From: Iodobacter ciconiae | GTDB lineage: Bacteria; Pseudomonadota; Gammaproteobacteria; Burkholderiales; Chitinibacteraceae | Assembly (NCBI RefSeq): GCF_003952345.1 | Contig: NZ_CP034433.1 | Location: forward strand, 3,813,378 to 3,877,377 | DNA length: 64,000 bases | Reading direction: 5' to 3' | Translations under genes and position numbers: made by a program | Shown: piece after piece, positions 17,986 to 27,018 of the stretch | How positions within the stretch are numbered: the first letter of the stretch is position 1 | Layout of the letters: each line of letters opens with the position of its first letter | Notes under the pieces: model-generated | Told to the model about the DNA's origin: nothing | The model's database searches: none | Seen by the model: the letters and a program-made list of their open reading frames with translations, nothing else

Positions 17986-18023
17986 AAAAGCCCACGCGAA
18001 GTTCGGTCAGCGGGGGCTTTTTT
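17986..18023 (+). terminator. terminator after the peroxiredoxin gene
   Basis: AAAAGCCC (17986-17993) pairs with GGGCTTTT (18014-18021), followed by more T residues. Because the opposite arm begins with an A-run, it can also serve the convergent chemoreceptor gene ending at 18032. Confidence 0.85.
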
Positions 18024-18031
18024 GTGATTGA

Positions 18032-19159
18032 TTACGGCTTTGTGGTCATGATTTCCAGGCGCTGTGCTACATCCCTGACCGAGCTGGCTTGCTGCTCTGA
18101 AGCATTGGAAATTTCACTGATTAAATTACGCATCGCACCTACATCCTGAACGATGCGGACCAGGGCTTTTTCTGCACTGATTGCTTTTTCTTCACCAGCG
18201 CTGACATCTTTTTCTCCCGAATTCATTGTGCCGACTGCGTGTTCGATCTCTACCTGAATAGAGCGGATCAGCTCGCTAATCTCGGCTGTCGCTTTGGCGG
18301 TGCGCTCTGATAATTTACGCACTTCATCGGCGACCACAGCAAAGCCTCTGCCGGTATCGCCCGCGCGTGCGGCCTCAATGGCGGCATTGAGCGCCAGCAA
18401 GTTGGTTTGATCAGCAATATCTTTAATAACGCCCACAATGACGCCAATTTTATCGGATTGAGTATTGAGCTGGCTGATCACTCCCGCCGTGGTATGAACT
18501 AACTCGGCTACATCTCTCATGCCGCGAACGGCCCCTTCTACAACAGTTTGACCTTCTTTGGCACTTTCAAAAGCGCTATTACCCCGGTTGCTGGCCTCGG
18601 CGGTGGTATGCGCAACTTCATCGATGCTGGTACTGACTTCTTCCATGGTGGAGGCAATATAGGACACCTGCTCATGCAGCTCATTGGCTTGGCTAGCTAC
18701 TTTATTCTGTAATTCTTCGTGTTCTATTTTGCTGGTGATATCTTCCCAGCAGGCCAGATAGCATTTAACTTTACTTGGGTCAGCTGTGTCCCAGATGGGA
18801 TAAGCCTTGGTGCGCAAAGTGATGCTGCCCAGGGGAATATCAGCAACATGGGTGGCATTTTTGGCACCGCTGCCCAGTTGTTGCAAAATGCGGCGAATGC
18901 GTTCCGGATTCTGGTGAAAGCGATGGATAGAGCCCCCTTGTGCTGCAGACGGATCTGCTCCGCGTAAAGCGTGCATCATTTCCTGGCGGTATTTTTCAAA
19001 AGTATTTTTAGCGGTTTGATTCACATAAAACACATTGTTTTCATGGCTGGTATCACAGAGCAGGACCATATTATCTACATGATCAAGAATTGCTTTCATC
19101 GTATCAAGTTGGGAATCTGTTGTATTTTTTGTTTCTGTTTTCTGAGTAAAGCCGAACAT
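18032..19159 (-). CDS. cytoplasmic PAS-domain chemoreceptor
   Basis: A 375-residue protein with no membrane helix. The N-terminal PAS domain (about 20-150; [25 protein letters not shown], then [10 protein letters not shown]) suggests a cytosolic ligand, redox or energy cue. The rest is a methyl-accepting signalling domain with tip [19 protein letters not shown] and [16 protein letters not shown]. It ends soon after the tip helices, so it is shorter than standard receptors and lacks a C-terminal CheR-tethering motif. Similar to Aer-like soluble receptors. Monocistronic, convergent with the peroxiredoxin gene. Confidence 0.92.
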   Translation of the reverse strand: MFGFTQKTETKNTTDSQLDTMKAILDHVDNMVLLCDTSHENNVFYVNQTAKNTFEKYRQEMMHALRGADPSAAQGGSIHRFHQNPERIRRILQQLGSGAKNATHVADIPLGSITLRTKAYPIWDTADPSKVKCYLACWEDITSKIEHEELQNKVASQANELHEQVSYIASTMEEVSTSIDEVAHTTAEASNRGNSAFESAKEGQTVVEGAVRGMRDVAELVHTTAGVISQLNTQSDKIGVIVGVIKDIADQTNLLALNAAIEAARAGDTGRGFAVVADEVRKLSERTAKATAEISELIRSIQVEIEHAVGTMNSGEKDVSAGEEKAISAEKALVRIVQDVGAMRNLISEISNASEQQASSVRDVAQRLEIMTTKP

Positions 19160-19363
19160 AAGATGATCCCCTGAAATCGCCGATTAAAAGCAGTTGCCCC
19201 TTATCTTTATAGAGTGGTTTCGATTAAAATCAATTAATAAAAGCTAAATATGTCCAGCGATTTATATATTGCCGGTTTATTTTTTAAATCGGGCCTGTTG
19301 CAAAAGGCGGGGCAATCGGCCCGATTGGTGAGGCTATGGCAATTAACTATATTAGTGTTGTAT

Positions 19364-20401
19364 TTAATTGGCTGGATTAGGGCTTTGTTTATGAATTGCT
19401 TCAATCGCTGCGTCTAATTCCGGCGTAATCACTATAGTTAGGCTGGCAATGTTTTCTTTGAGCTGGGCCATGGTGGTGGCACCAATAATATTGCTGGCTA
19501 CATACCAGCGGCTACTCACCCAAGCCAGCGCCATCTGTGCAGGTGATAAACCATGATCGCGGGCAAGTTTTACATAGGCTTTTATGGCATCTGGTACCGC
19601 TGGTTTTAAATAGCGTGCGCCAAAATTGCTAAAGCGAGTCATCCGGCCCGATGCTTGCGGGTTATCCAAATATTTTCCAGAAAGTAACCCGAATGCCAGT
19701 GGGCTATAAGCCAACAGGCCCACATCCTCGCGATGGCAGGTTTCTACCAGGCCGTTTTCAAACTGGCGATTAATTAAGTTAAATACATTCTGAATAGTGG
19801 CAATACGTGGCAGCGATTGGGTTTTTGCCACGTGGCAGGCTTCCATTACGCCCCAGGGGGTTTCATTGGATAGCCCGATATGGCGCACTTTACCGGCTTG
19901 AACAAGTTCATTGAGTGCCGAAAGCTGCTCGGCAAAGCCGGGCGTATGCACTGGCTCCTGATTTGGGTCGTAATAGCTTTGCCCAAACATTGGCACATGG
20001 CGGGCAGGCCAGTGTAATTGGTAAAGATCGATATAGTCGGTTTGCAGGCGCTTTAAGCTTTCATTGCAAGCTGCGTGGATTTGTTCTCGATTTAATTGTG
20101 GCCCGCCACGTATCCAGTCCATCCCCCGGTTGGGGCCGGAAATCTTGCTGGCCAGAATAATTTTGTCGCGGCTTTGCTTTGCTAGCCAGCTGCCTACATA
20201 GTTTTCGGTTAAGCCCTGAGTCGTCGCGCTGCCCGGCACCGGATACATTTCAGCGGTATCAATAAAGTTGATACCCGATCCGATTGCGTAATCCAGCTGT
20301 GCATGTGCATCGGCTTCGCTGTTTTGTTCGCCAAAAGTCATTGTGCCAAGGCAGAGGGTAGAGATATTTAAATCGGTTTTGGGCAGAAGATGGTATTTCA
20401 T
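19364..20401 (-). CDS. tas: NADP(H)-dependent aldo/keto reductase Tas
   Basis: A 345-residue cytoplasmic oxidoreductase very close to E. coli Tas in length and sequence pattern (LCLGTMTFGEQNSEADAHAQLDYA at the N-terminus). The aldo/keto reductase tetrad is visible: Asp and Tyr in IDTAEMYPVP, Lys in ILASKISG, and His in LYQLHWPAR. The NADP-binding C-terminal part has IIGATTMAQLKENI. Physiological substrate is uncertain. It is monocistronic on the minus strand. Confidence 0.93.
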   Translation of the reverse strand: MKYHLLPKTDLNISTLCLGTMTFGEQNSEADAHAQLDYAIGSGINFIDTAEMYPVPGSATTQGLTENYVGSWLAKQSRDKIILASKISGPNRGMDWIRGGPQLNREQIHAACNESLKRLQTDYIDLYQLHWPARHVPMFGQSYYDPNQEPVHTPGFAEQLSALNELVQAGKVRHIGLSNETPWGVMEACHVAKTQSLPRIATIQNVFNLINRQFENGLVETCHREDVGLLAYSPLAFGLLSGKYLDNPQASGRMTRFSNFGARYLKPAVPDAIKAYVKLARDHGLSPAQMALAWVSSRWYVASNIIGATTMAQLKENIASLTIVITPELDAAIEAIHKQSPNPAN

Positions 20402-20538
20402 AGGGAGTCTCTGTTTTGAATATTTGTGGCACTGCGCGCTACGCTTGGTGTGTAACTAAATGCCGTTGCACATCAGGCTTCGAGCACACCTTAAGGGATT
20501 GTTTGTCAATGAAAACAATTTTATTGGCGTATATGGGA

Positions 20539-20583
20539 TGAAACCCGCCATTTTGTAGGCATGCTACAAAATGGCGGGTTTCA
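20539..20583. repeat. 20-bp perfect inverted repeat
   Basis: The arms 20539-20558 and 20564-20583 are perfectly complementary around a 5-base GCATG loop. It lies between the tas start and the TraB-family stop. There is no T-run on either side, so terminator function is uncertain, although its position 3' of the TraB gene would suit that. Confidence 0.9.
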
Positions 20584-20631
20584 CTCGCCCTGTGATAACT
20601 CAATATGCTCAGATGTGTGCTTAAAAACTGA

Positions 20632-21546
20632 TTATTTCACAGGGCTGACGCGGTAGCCTTGCTCGCGCAGGCTCTGGATCAGGCCGGTTTTACCGGGCAG
20701 ATGCAGGGCGCCTACGGCAATAAAGGCATTGCCTTCTTTTAGCTTGTCGCTAAGGCGTTCGGCCATGCGTGGATTACGTGCTTCCAGTAATTGATTGCGC
20801 CACTGGCTGAGCCAGGCTTGATCGGCCATTTTAAAATCGTCTTGCGCCGCATATTCGGCAAGGCCGCTGATATCTTGTTTGAGGTATAAATCCAGAATAT
20901 TCTGGTAGCTTTTTTCAAATTCGGCTTGTTGATCCAGTACGGCATAAAGCAGCTCGATTTGCCTGTTTTGTGGAATCGTTTCAAAAATACTCAGCTGCTC
21001 ATCCAGCGTTTCCAGGCCGGAATAATCTTTTTGCCCTTCAATGGCCATTTTGGCAAATAAGAGATCAAGCGGTATCTGCCCTGGCTGGCGTACCGGCGTC
21101 ATTACCAGCATGGCGGCGGCCCAGGGTTTGAGCTTTGCGGTAGCGACTTCCGGATAGCCGCGTGCTTCTAAAGCTGGCAAAAGTTTCTGGTAATGATCTT
21201 CATCAATCATTTGTGCCAGTGATGGCTCCGGGGTCAGCATGCGCTTGCCCATTTCCATCATCATGCCGAAATCGAGACGAATTTCGGTGATTACTTTTTT
21301 TGCATTAGCAAAAGCCGCTTCGGTTTTAGGGCTAAGCTGGGTCACGCGCGGGTCTCCCACATGGGCTGTGCCGTATAGCCAGGAAGCAGGCATGCCCTTT
21401 TTTTCGATTTTCCACAGCAGGCTATTGTTTGTTTCTACTTGATTGCTGGCTGAAACCGCTTTGCTGACGGCAGCGTGGGAGAGGGGGGCAAGCAGGGTTG
21501 AAGCGATGGTGATGGCAATAATCAGAGGGCGAAATCGAGCAAGCAT
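20632..21546 (-). CDS. TraB/GumN family secreted protein
   Basis: About 304 residues; I take the Met at 21546 because it leads straight into a Sec signal (PLIIAITIASTLLAPLSHA). The mature part shows the TraB/GumN signature: LLWKIEKKGMPASWLYGTAHVGDP near the N-terminus, an acidic EIRLDF helix, and the C-terminal NAFIAVGALHLPGKTGLIQSLREQGY. These are thought to be Tiki-like metal-dependent proteases or erythromycin-esterase-like folds; activity here is unproven. The protein is probably periplasmic, and the gene is monocistronic. Confidence 0.88.
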   Translation of the reverse strand: MLARFRPLIIAITIASTLLAPLSHAAVSKAVSASNQVETNNSLLWKIEKKGMPASWLYGTAHVGDPRVTQLSPKTEAAFANAKKVITEIRLDFGMMMEMGKRMLTPEPSLAQMIDEDHYQKLLPALEARGYPEVATAKLKPWAAAMLVMTPVRQPGQIPLDLLFAKMAIEGQKDYSGLETLDEQLSIFETIPQNRQIELLYAVLDQQAEFEKSYQNILDLYLKQDISGLAEYAAQDDFKMADQAWLSQWRNQLLEARNPRMAERLSDKLKEGNAFIAVGALHLPGKTGLIQSLREQGYRVSPVK

Positions 21547-21732
21547 CCAAGTCTCCAGCAATTTTTATGTTTGGATCGCCAGTATAAAGCCAAGCAGGGG
21601 CGGATGCTTTAGCTAAGCGTGGAGTTATTTGATTTCTTTAACTAAAAATGACAACTAGCTATTGGTTTGGAAGGATTGCTTACCTTTGCATTGCCTGTTT
21701 TCTGCATTTTAGTTATGTTTATTTTTTGTAAG

Positions 21733-22281
21733 TTAACCAATCCCAATTAATGTTTTTACTGCATCCATATATTGATCGGCATGGCTGCGTGCTTTATTGG
21801 ATTGGCGCAAGGCCATATTCCAGCGGGCAATGGTTAATTTGCAATTATTTGTATTACATTGTTTTATTTCTTCAATTAATGATCTGGCCATAATACCCAA
21901 GCAGCATTGGGCGCTTTCTGCCATTAGTTTTTTTGCTTGCTCAAGTAAAAGGGGATCGATATTGAGCGCTCGGCTTGATTGCGGAGCTGCTGGAGCTTGT
22001 TTTATGTTGGTATTGATTTTTTCGGGTAGAGCCTGGTTTTTTAATTGAATAAGGCCAAGGCTGGCTAGTTTATCCAGCTTGGCAGAAAGCTCAAATTCTG
22101 CCAGTAGTCCGGCTAATTCACTGCTGGATTTTGTGCCATCAATTAGGATCAGCAGGCGACGCTGTCTTGCGGATAAGCTGCCACTGCGCTTTGCAATTTC
22201 TTTTTGCCCCTGGTTTGTTTTGATATAAATGCGATCAAGCAGCTCACTTGAAATTATCATGGATAACGTTCCCAATGTCAT
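21733..22281 (-). CDS. hypothetical cytoplasmic protein with winged-helix-like N-terminus
   Basis: The product has 182 residues; the Met at 22260 is an alternative start. The segment LSARQRRLLILIDGTKSSSELAGLLAEFELSAKLDKLASLGLIQ looks like a small winged-helix module as found in response-linked regulators. A Pro/Ala-rich linker (about 90-110) leads to a C-terminal helical region with a CC pair and two further Cys residues. There is no signal peptide. I do not recognise the family. Spacers on both sides suggest its own promoter. Confidence 0.6.
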   Translation of the reverse strand: MTLGTLSMIISSELLDRIYIKTNQGQKEIAKRSGSLSARQRRLLILIDGTKSSSELAGLLAEFELSAKLDKLASLGLIQLKNQALPEKINTNIKQAPAAPQSSRALNIDPLLLEQAKKLMAESAQCCLGIMARSLIEEIKQCNTNNCKLTIARWNMALRQSNKARSHADQYMDAVKTLIGIG

Positions 22282-22393
22282 ATGGGCACGAGAGTATCAG
22301 TGGGGTATTACAGTTTTTAGAAGGAGGGGGGCAGGTGGCCGTTGTGGGCCTAAATAAGCGACAGAATGAAGCCACCTTGCTTTGTTGATGCTT

Positions 22394-22440
22394 GATTCAC
22401 GACTGCGCTGAGCAGGAAAACCCCAGCGCGGTCATGAATC
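22394..22440. repeat. imperfect inverted repeat
   Basis: Arms of 16 bases (22394-22409 and 22425-22440) pair at 14 positions, around a 15-base loop. It sits between the hypothetical gene and the DsbA-like gene, just after the latter's stop at 22495, and could be a T-less terminator or a repeat unit. Confidence 0.5.
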
Positions 22441-22494
22441 AAATGTTAACAGCCCCTGGGTAGTGGGCATTTTTAATGCTGCAATATATTTAAT

Positions 22495-23139
22495 TTAATG
22501 ATTTAACGCTTCATTAACCAGATCACTTAATTGCTGATAGCCAAAGCTTTGCAGCGCTTTGCCATTTACAAAATAGCTGGGTGTTTTTGTTACGCCCAGC
22601 GCTTGTGCGTCAGCAATTTCCTGCTGAATCAGCATCTGAATACTGCTTGATTGCATATCTGCCTGCAATTGCGTCATATCCAGCCCAAGGGGGGCAAGTA
22701 ATGGCAGGACGAGATTAGCATCGGCCTGATGATTTTTTGTCCATTTATCTTGCGAGGCTAACACTGTTTCAAGTGCTGGCCAGTATTTTCCCTGTTTACG
22801 TGCGGCTTCCAATACTGCAATTACCTGCTCGGCACCCTGATGCAATGGAGCATAGCGAATGACGAGGCGGATTTGCTCCGGGTTTTTGGCCATCAGCTCT
22901 TTTACAAATGGATAAAACGCTGCACAGGCTTCGCAAGCGGGATCAAGAAACTCCACAATAGTCACTTTTGCGTTTTGTGCGCCAATAATAGGCGAATGCA
23001 TACGCATTAATGCATCCTGATTAACCTGAACATGTGCCTGAGTGGCCAATTGCTGCTTATCTTTAAATACCAGAGTTCCAATAATGAATAGCATGAGTAA
23101 AACCAGTGCTGCGCCAATAAAGATGATTTTCTGTTTCAT
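22495..23139 (-). CDS. DsbA-like thiol-disulfide oxidoreductase (BdbD-like)
   Basis: A 214-residue periplasmic thioredoxin-fold protein. An N-terminal anchor (residues about 5-24) is followed by a thioredoxin fold with the active site CEAC (Cys 69, Cys 72) in VEFLDPACEACAAFYPF and a cis-Pro segment TKTPSYFVNG. The CxxC dipeptide Glu-Ala differs from DsbA's Pro-His and fits the DsbA_4/BdbD-type subfamily. Its ATG overlaps the stop of the DsbB-like gene by four bases, so the oxidase and its membrane reoxidant are made together. Confidence 0.9.
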   Translation of the reverse strand: MKQKIIFIGAALVLLMLFIIGTLVFKDKQQLATQAHVQVNQDALMRMHSPIIGAQNAKVTIVEFLDPACEACAAFYPFVKELMAKNPEQIRLVIRYAPLHQGAEQVIAVLEAARKQGKYWPALETVLASQDKWTKNHQADANLVLPLLAPLGLDMTQLQADMQSSSIQMLIQQEIADAQALGVTKTPSYFVNGKALQSFGYQQLSDLVNEALNH

Positions 23140-23588
23140 TTTTTACCCTGAATAGAGGTTGCGAATAAAGAAATACTGATGAGTGCAAAGGCACAGACTG
23201 ACATAAGTGGAATAGTCAGAAAGCCAAACCATTCGGCTTCGACTTCCGAGCACGATGAGCCCTGGGCGCAGGGGCTGGCGGAGGGTGAAATCAGGCCCAG
23301 CTGCAAAAACCAGTGGAAAACCGCAAATCCCAGCCCGATTAGTGCCAAAGGCAAGGCGTAGCGCACTACTTTAGTGTCGAGCGGAAAAAGTGCCAGTGGC
23401 AGGAAGATCGCCAGTGGAAACATAAAAATCCGCTGATACCAGCACAGGGTGCAGGGAGCGATACCCATTATGTCACTAAAAAACAAGGCACCAAGTGTGC
23501 CACTGGCCGCGATCAGCCAGGCCGTAAAAATAAGCATCCAGCAGGCCGCATCACTTGTGAAAGCGGAGGAGGAGGGGCGATAAGACAA
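23136..23588 (-). CDS. DsbB-family membrane disulfide oxidase (BdbC-like)
   Basis: A 150-residue protein with four membrane helices. The first periplasmic loop has the CxxC pair in APCTLCWYQR (Cys 46, Cys 49); the second loop has Cys 107 and Cys 113 in SPCAQGSSCSE, the DsbB electron-transfer cysteines. It passes electrons from the DsbA-like partner to quinone. It is shorter than E. coli DsbB and closer to the BdbC type. It is the first gene of a two-gene operon on the minus strand. Its specific clients are unknown. Confidence 0.9.
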   Translation of the reverse strand: MSYRPSSSAFTSDAACWMLIFTAWLIAASGTLGALFFSDIMGIAPCTLCWYQRIFMFPLAIFLPLALFPLDTKVVRYALPLALIGLGFAVFHWFLQLGLISPSASPCAQGSSCSEVEAEWFGFLTIPLMSVCAFALISISLFATSIQGKK

Positions 23589-23862
23589 AACTTACCTCTT
23601 GCATGCAGCATCTTAAAAAGGAAGTAGACCAGAATGCTGGCTGAGGGTTCAAGGTAATTTAGAGGTAGATTTTTAATTAATGAGATTTGTTGATCGATAT
23701 GCATGCTTGGCTGATAGCTTTGCGATGTGGCTGGTTTGATTTGAGCTCGCTTTTTTGATCAATTTGCAGCTAGGCTGGATTACATGGGCTAATCCATTTA
23801 ATTACAACATATTGACACCTATGCACGATCCTTAGTGCTTACCGTTTGAAAATGATATTTCC

Positions 23863-24054
23863 ATGAGCTGGCTTGATTATTATTTAAAGCGGCTCTTACT
23901 AGCAAGCTGGCCAATGCTTGATCAGGCAGGACTGGCGTTATTAGAGGAAAAAAGAAGGGCAAATATGGTTACGTGGTTAGCCTTCTGTTTTTTCTGTTTC
24001 CTATGGCTTATTTCAGCTGTTGTTCTGCCCATGCAAAATACGGAGAGTTTCTAA
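23863..24054 (+). CDS. small membrane peptide candidate
   Basis: A 63-codon frame with one clear hydrophobic helix (VTWLAFCFFCFLWLISAVVLP, about 36-56) after an amphipathic N-terminus. The start lacks a good ribosome site. It lies at the left edge of the AT-rich island. Real expression is doubtful, and I recognise no homologue. Confidence 0.3.
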   Translation: MSWLDYYLKRLLLASWPMLDQAGLALLEEKRRANMVTWLAFCFFCFLWLISAVVLPMQNTESF

Positions 24055-24173
24055 CGGTTTGGCTTTGGGTAAAACCTGATAAATCAAAATAAAAGGTATG
24101 CTAGGAATCATGAATTCCCATATTCCCTGCTGCGTGTCTCGGTTTTTAATTGCTTGCGAAAGCCAAATGATGA

Positions 24174-24660
24174 TCAAGGTACGTTCTCTTTAAGCTGTAC
24201 GGCCAGCGTGCCAAGCTTCTTGCTCCAACTGGCGGTGGCTTCTTCATTGGATGCCCTTTGTGTATTTGGGGCGCCGGTTTTACCAGAGGCCAGCTCTACT
24301 TGCGCCTTAAACCTCTGGACATGAGCGGTGGCTTTGTGGGCTTGTTGCATTCGCACCGCAGAATCACTGAGTGAAGGCTCAACCTCGATTGTTTTTAGGT
24401 GTTTCTGGCTCGTATAGGGTTGCGGCTATCTGAAACTTGGCAGGCCCCATATCCTTGAGATAGCCAACCAGTGTTTCAAGTTTTTTGAAAATTCGCACCG
24501 AGCCACGCCTGGCCGCCAAAGTTCTTTCGGTCATGTTGTATTGAATTACTGAGCCCCAGTCGCCTTTCTGCTCGATGATGCTTGCTCTATGTACCGCTCC
24601 AGCTTCAATTAGCCTTGCAAGAGTGTTGTGGTCGATGGTTTTGCTTGTCATCGCCATCAT
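24174..24660 (-). pseudogene. antitoxin-like gene, frameshifted
   Basis: From the Met at 24660 the minus strand encodes KTIDHNTLARLIEAGAVHRASIIEQ, then NMTERTLAARRGSVR and LETLVGYLKDMG, a pattern I associate with plasmid or island antitoxins whose full length is about 140 residues. The frame stops at 24379 (PETPKNNRG). In the neighbouring frame the expected downstream helix (RMQQAHKATAHVQRFKAQVELA) continues to 24174. One frameshift near 24390-24410 joins them. No intact toxin is next to it. Confidence 0.5.
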
Positions 24661-24671
24661 ATTTGCTTGTT

Positions 24672-24744
24672 GATAAAAAATACATAACAAACTTAGTAAA
24701 AAACAATATTTGCCAGTGTAGGCTTACTTGGGGACAGGCGTAAC
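24672..24744. repeat. diverged repeat, related to 38497-38567
   Basis: About 73 bases aligning with 38497-38567 (shared blocks GATAAAAA, CTTAGTAAAAA, CAGYGTAGG, CAGGCGTAAC). At 38 kb the minus strand of this block encodes the end of a short frame (VTPAAKPPYAGKYSFY); here that frame is interrupted. The two copies lie near the two ends of the glmS-side island. Confidence 0.45.
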
Positions 24745-25324
24745 TAAATATTAAGGTATAGTAAGCTTGTTGGTGATTGATTTTGTGCTTGGTAGCATCT
24801 CTTAGCACAAGTTTGTAGACAAAATCTGTCTTACCGAGTTTGTTTGGGTGTGTGTACTATCAAATACATAGATCGCCATGTGATCTAGAATAAATGGAAA
24901 AATATAGTAATATATTCGATTATACAAAAAATAGGATTCTGTATGAGTGTATATTATAGGTATTTATGCTAATAATCAATATCTGTAACAATCCAATGAA
25001 TAATTATTTAAAATAAAATATTGGTATTAAATAAGATTTTTCTTTATTAATAAATAAAAACGTATTTTATTTGAGGTTGGTGTTTAATTAAGTTATTTAT
25101 TGGGTGGTAATATGTAAGTTTCTTGGAAAAACTTACACATTTAAAAATAAAATAACTATAAAAAGTTGCAAGCACTTTTTAGTAAAATAGCTGTATTGAT
25201 TGAAAAATATTAAGTTTTTTAAATGCGCCTAATATTTTATGGCTTAATGCATTTATTTGAGTACTTGTAAAGTTTGAATTTTAATTAAAATTTAGAAATT
25301 TTATTCAAAAACAGGATGTTAATT
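24745..25324. other. AT-rich spacer in the island
   Basis: About 570 bases without any plausible gene, extremely AT-rich, with scattered poly-A/T runs. It presumably includes the promoter for the nuclease gene at 25325. I see no repeats or structured RNA here. Confidence 0.4.
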
Positions 25325-26422
25325 ATGGATTTTATTGATCAGCTTCGCTTGCTTTCAACTCGTATCAATACTACAAAAGATATGATCCAGACGGAAGAGG
25401 CAACTAAAAATGCAATGGTAATGCCATTTATTCAAATTTTAGGTTATAACCCATTTGATCCATTTGAAGTAACCCCTGAGCTTGTTGCTGATGTTGGAAC
25501 TAAAAAAGGAGAGAAGGTTGATTATGCTATTTTAAAAGAGGGCAAGCCTATATTAATTTTTGAATGTAAAAAATCGGGTGCTGATCTTAATATTGGTCAT
25601 GCATCGCAACTTTTTCGTTATTTTCATGTTACAGAAGCAAGATTTGGTGTTTTAACTAATGGTTTATTATACAAATTTTTTACTGATTTAGAGCAATCTA
25701 ATAAAATGGATGAAAAGCCATTCCTTGAGTTTAATATTCTTGATTTTAAAGAACGAGATATAGATGAACTTAAAAAATTTGCAAAATCTACATTTGATGT
25801 AGACACTATTCTTAGTACAGCAAATGATTTAAAGTACACTCGGGCAATTCAGCATAAACTTTCCGAATGGATTTCTAGTCCGCCAGAAGATTTTGTTAGA
25901 CTTCTGTCTGTGGACTGTTTGGGTAGTAAAAGATTTACTCCTGCAGCCAAGGATCAATTTACGGAAATTACAAAGCGGGCTTTTGAACAGTTGATTGGAG
26001 AAAAAATAAATGAAAGGCTAAAGGTCGCGATGACTCCTGATATTTTAGCCCCGCTTGTTTCTCAGGTAGGAAATAAAGTTGAAGGTATTAAGGAGCCACA
26101 GGAACAACCACTAATTATAACAACACCTGAAGAAATTGAGGGTTTTTATGCTGTACGTGCAATGCTTAGAGAGTTTGTTCAGTCTAAAAGAGTTGTAATG
26201 AGAGATGCTCAAAGTTATTGTGCCATTTTGTTAGATGACAATAACAGAAAACCTATTTGTCGTTTGCGATTTAATAATCTTCAGAACCTTAGAGTCGGCT
26301 TTTTTAATGAGAAAAAAGAGGAAGAAGTACTCGCTTTGAATTCTATAGATGATCTGTTTAATTATTCTGATAAATTGAAAGCTACGCTTATGATCTATAC
26401 TGGTGAAGTAATTAAAGAATAA
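25325..26422 (+). CDS. HsdR-N-type (PD-(D/E)xK) nuclease protein, stand-alone
   Basis: The product has 365 residues; ATG 25325 has AGGA at good spacing, unlike ATG 25316. The N-terminal about 140 residues match the type I restriction HSDR_N fold: a TEEATKNAMVMPFIQILGYNPFDP start, Asp in EKVDYAILKEG, and the catalytic ILIFECKKSG (E-x-K). It continues with VLTNGLLYKFFTDL. There is no helicase or methylase domain, so it is not a full HsdR. The C-terminal about 150 residues contain a beta-rich region (YCAILLDDNNRKPICRLRFNN) seen in some stand-alone restriction-like proteins. AT-rich island composition; likely a defence-related nuclease. Confidence 0.75.
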   Translation: MDFIDQLRLLSTRINTTKDMIQTEEATKNAMVMPFIQILGYNPFDPFEVTPELVADVGTKKGEKVDYAILKEGKPILIFECKKSGADLNIGHASQLFRYFHVTEARFGVLTNGLLYKFFTDLEQSNKMDEKPFLEFNILDFKERDIDELKKFAKSTFDVDTILSTANDLKYTRAIQHKLSEWISSPPEDFVRLLSVDCLGSKRFTPAAKDQFTEITKRAFEQLIGEKINERLKVAMTPDILAPLVSQVGNKVEGIKEPQEQPLIITTPEEIEGFYAVRAMLREFVQSKRVVMRDAQSYCAILLDDNNRKPICRLRFNNLQNLRVGFFNEKKEEEVLALNSIDDLFNYSDKLKATLMIYTGEVIKE

Positions 26423-26664
26423 AAAAATTTCAATGGTTGATAGCTGTATTGCTCGAATACTATAAATTTTAGCTACATATGTTAAAGGCTGTAGTTTTAT
26501 GGTTTTTTTGCATAACTAGTTTATAGCGTCATAAGTTGAAAACTCCTACTAAACTTGGGTCTTCAATTTTAATATCATGTACTGTGTATCTGATATTAGT
26601 TAATTAGGGTGCTAGTCTAAAAAAATAAAATATATATGTAATTATAAAAATTTATTTTATTAAT
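26423..26664. other. spacer before IS3 copy 2
   Basis: About 240 AT-rich bases between the nuclease stop and the IS inverted repeat. No gene or clear terminator seen. Confidence 0.35.
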
Positions 26665-26732
26665 GGTAATCCCCCCACAAAACCTGCTCATTTTTAAGTA
26701 GAATTTTCTCGCAGTCTTTGAGGAGCTTCTAC

Positions 26733-26999
26733 ATGAAAGCAGCACGTTATTCTGATAGCCAGATTATGGCGATTTTAAAGCAAGCCGAAGCCGGTTCGAC
26801 CGTCCCCGATCTGTGCCGCGAGCACGGCATGAGTTCGGCCTCTTTCTATAAGTGGCGCGCTAAGTTTGGTGGCATGGACGTTTCCATGATGACGAGAATG
26901 AAGGAGCTGGAGGACGAAAACAAGCGCCTTAAAAAGATGTATATCGAAGCCCAGATGCAGGCGGATATCATTAAGGAAGCCATGTCAGAAATCCTCTGA
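26733..26999 (+). CDS. IS3-family transposase orfA
   Basis: This 88-residue HTH subunit starts at ATG 26733 ([10 protein letters not shown]), with GAGGAGC upstream. The helix-turn-helix segment is [24 protein letters not shown], followed by a zipper-like helix [15 protein letters not shown]. It ends just before orfB in a different frame, the arrangement used for frameshifted OrfAB production. Confidence 0.9.
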   Translation: MKAARYSDSQIMAILKQAEAGSTVPDLCREHGMSSASFYKWRAKFGGMDVSMMTRMKELEDENKRLKKMYIEAQMQADIIKEAMSEIL

Positions 27000-27018
27000 A
27001 ACATCTCAGCGTCGCGAG

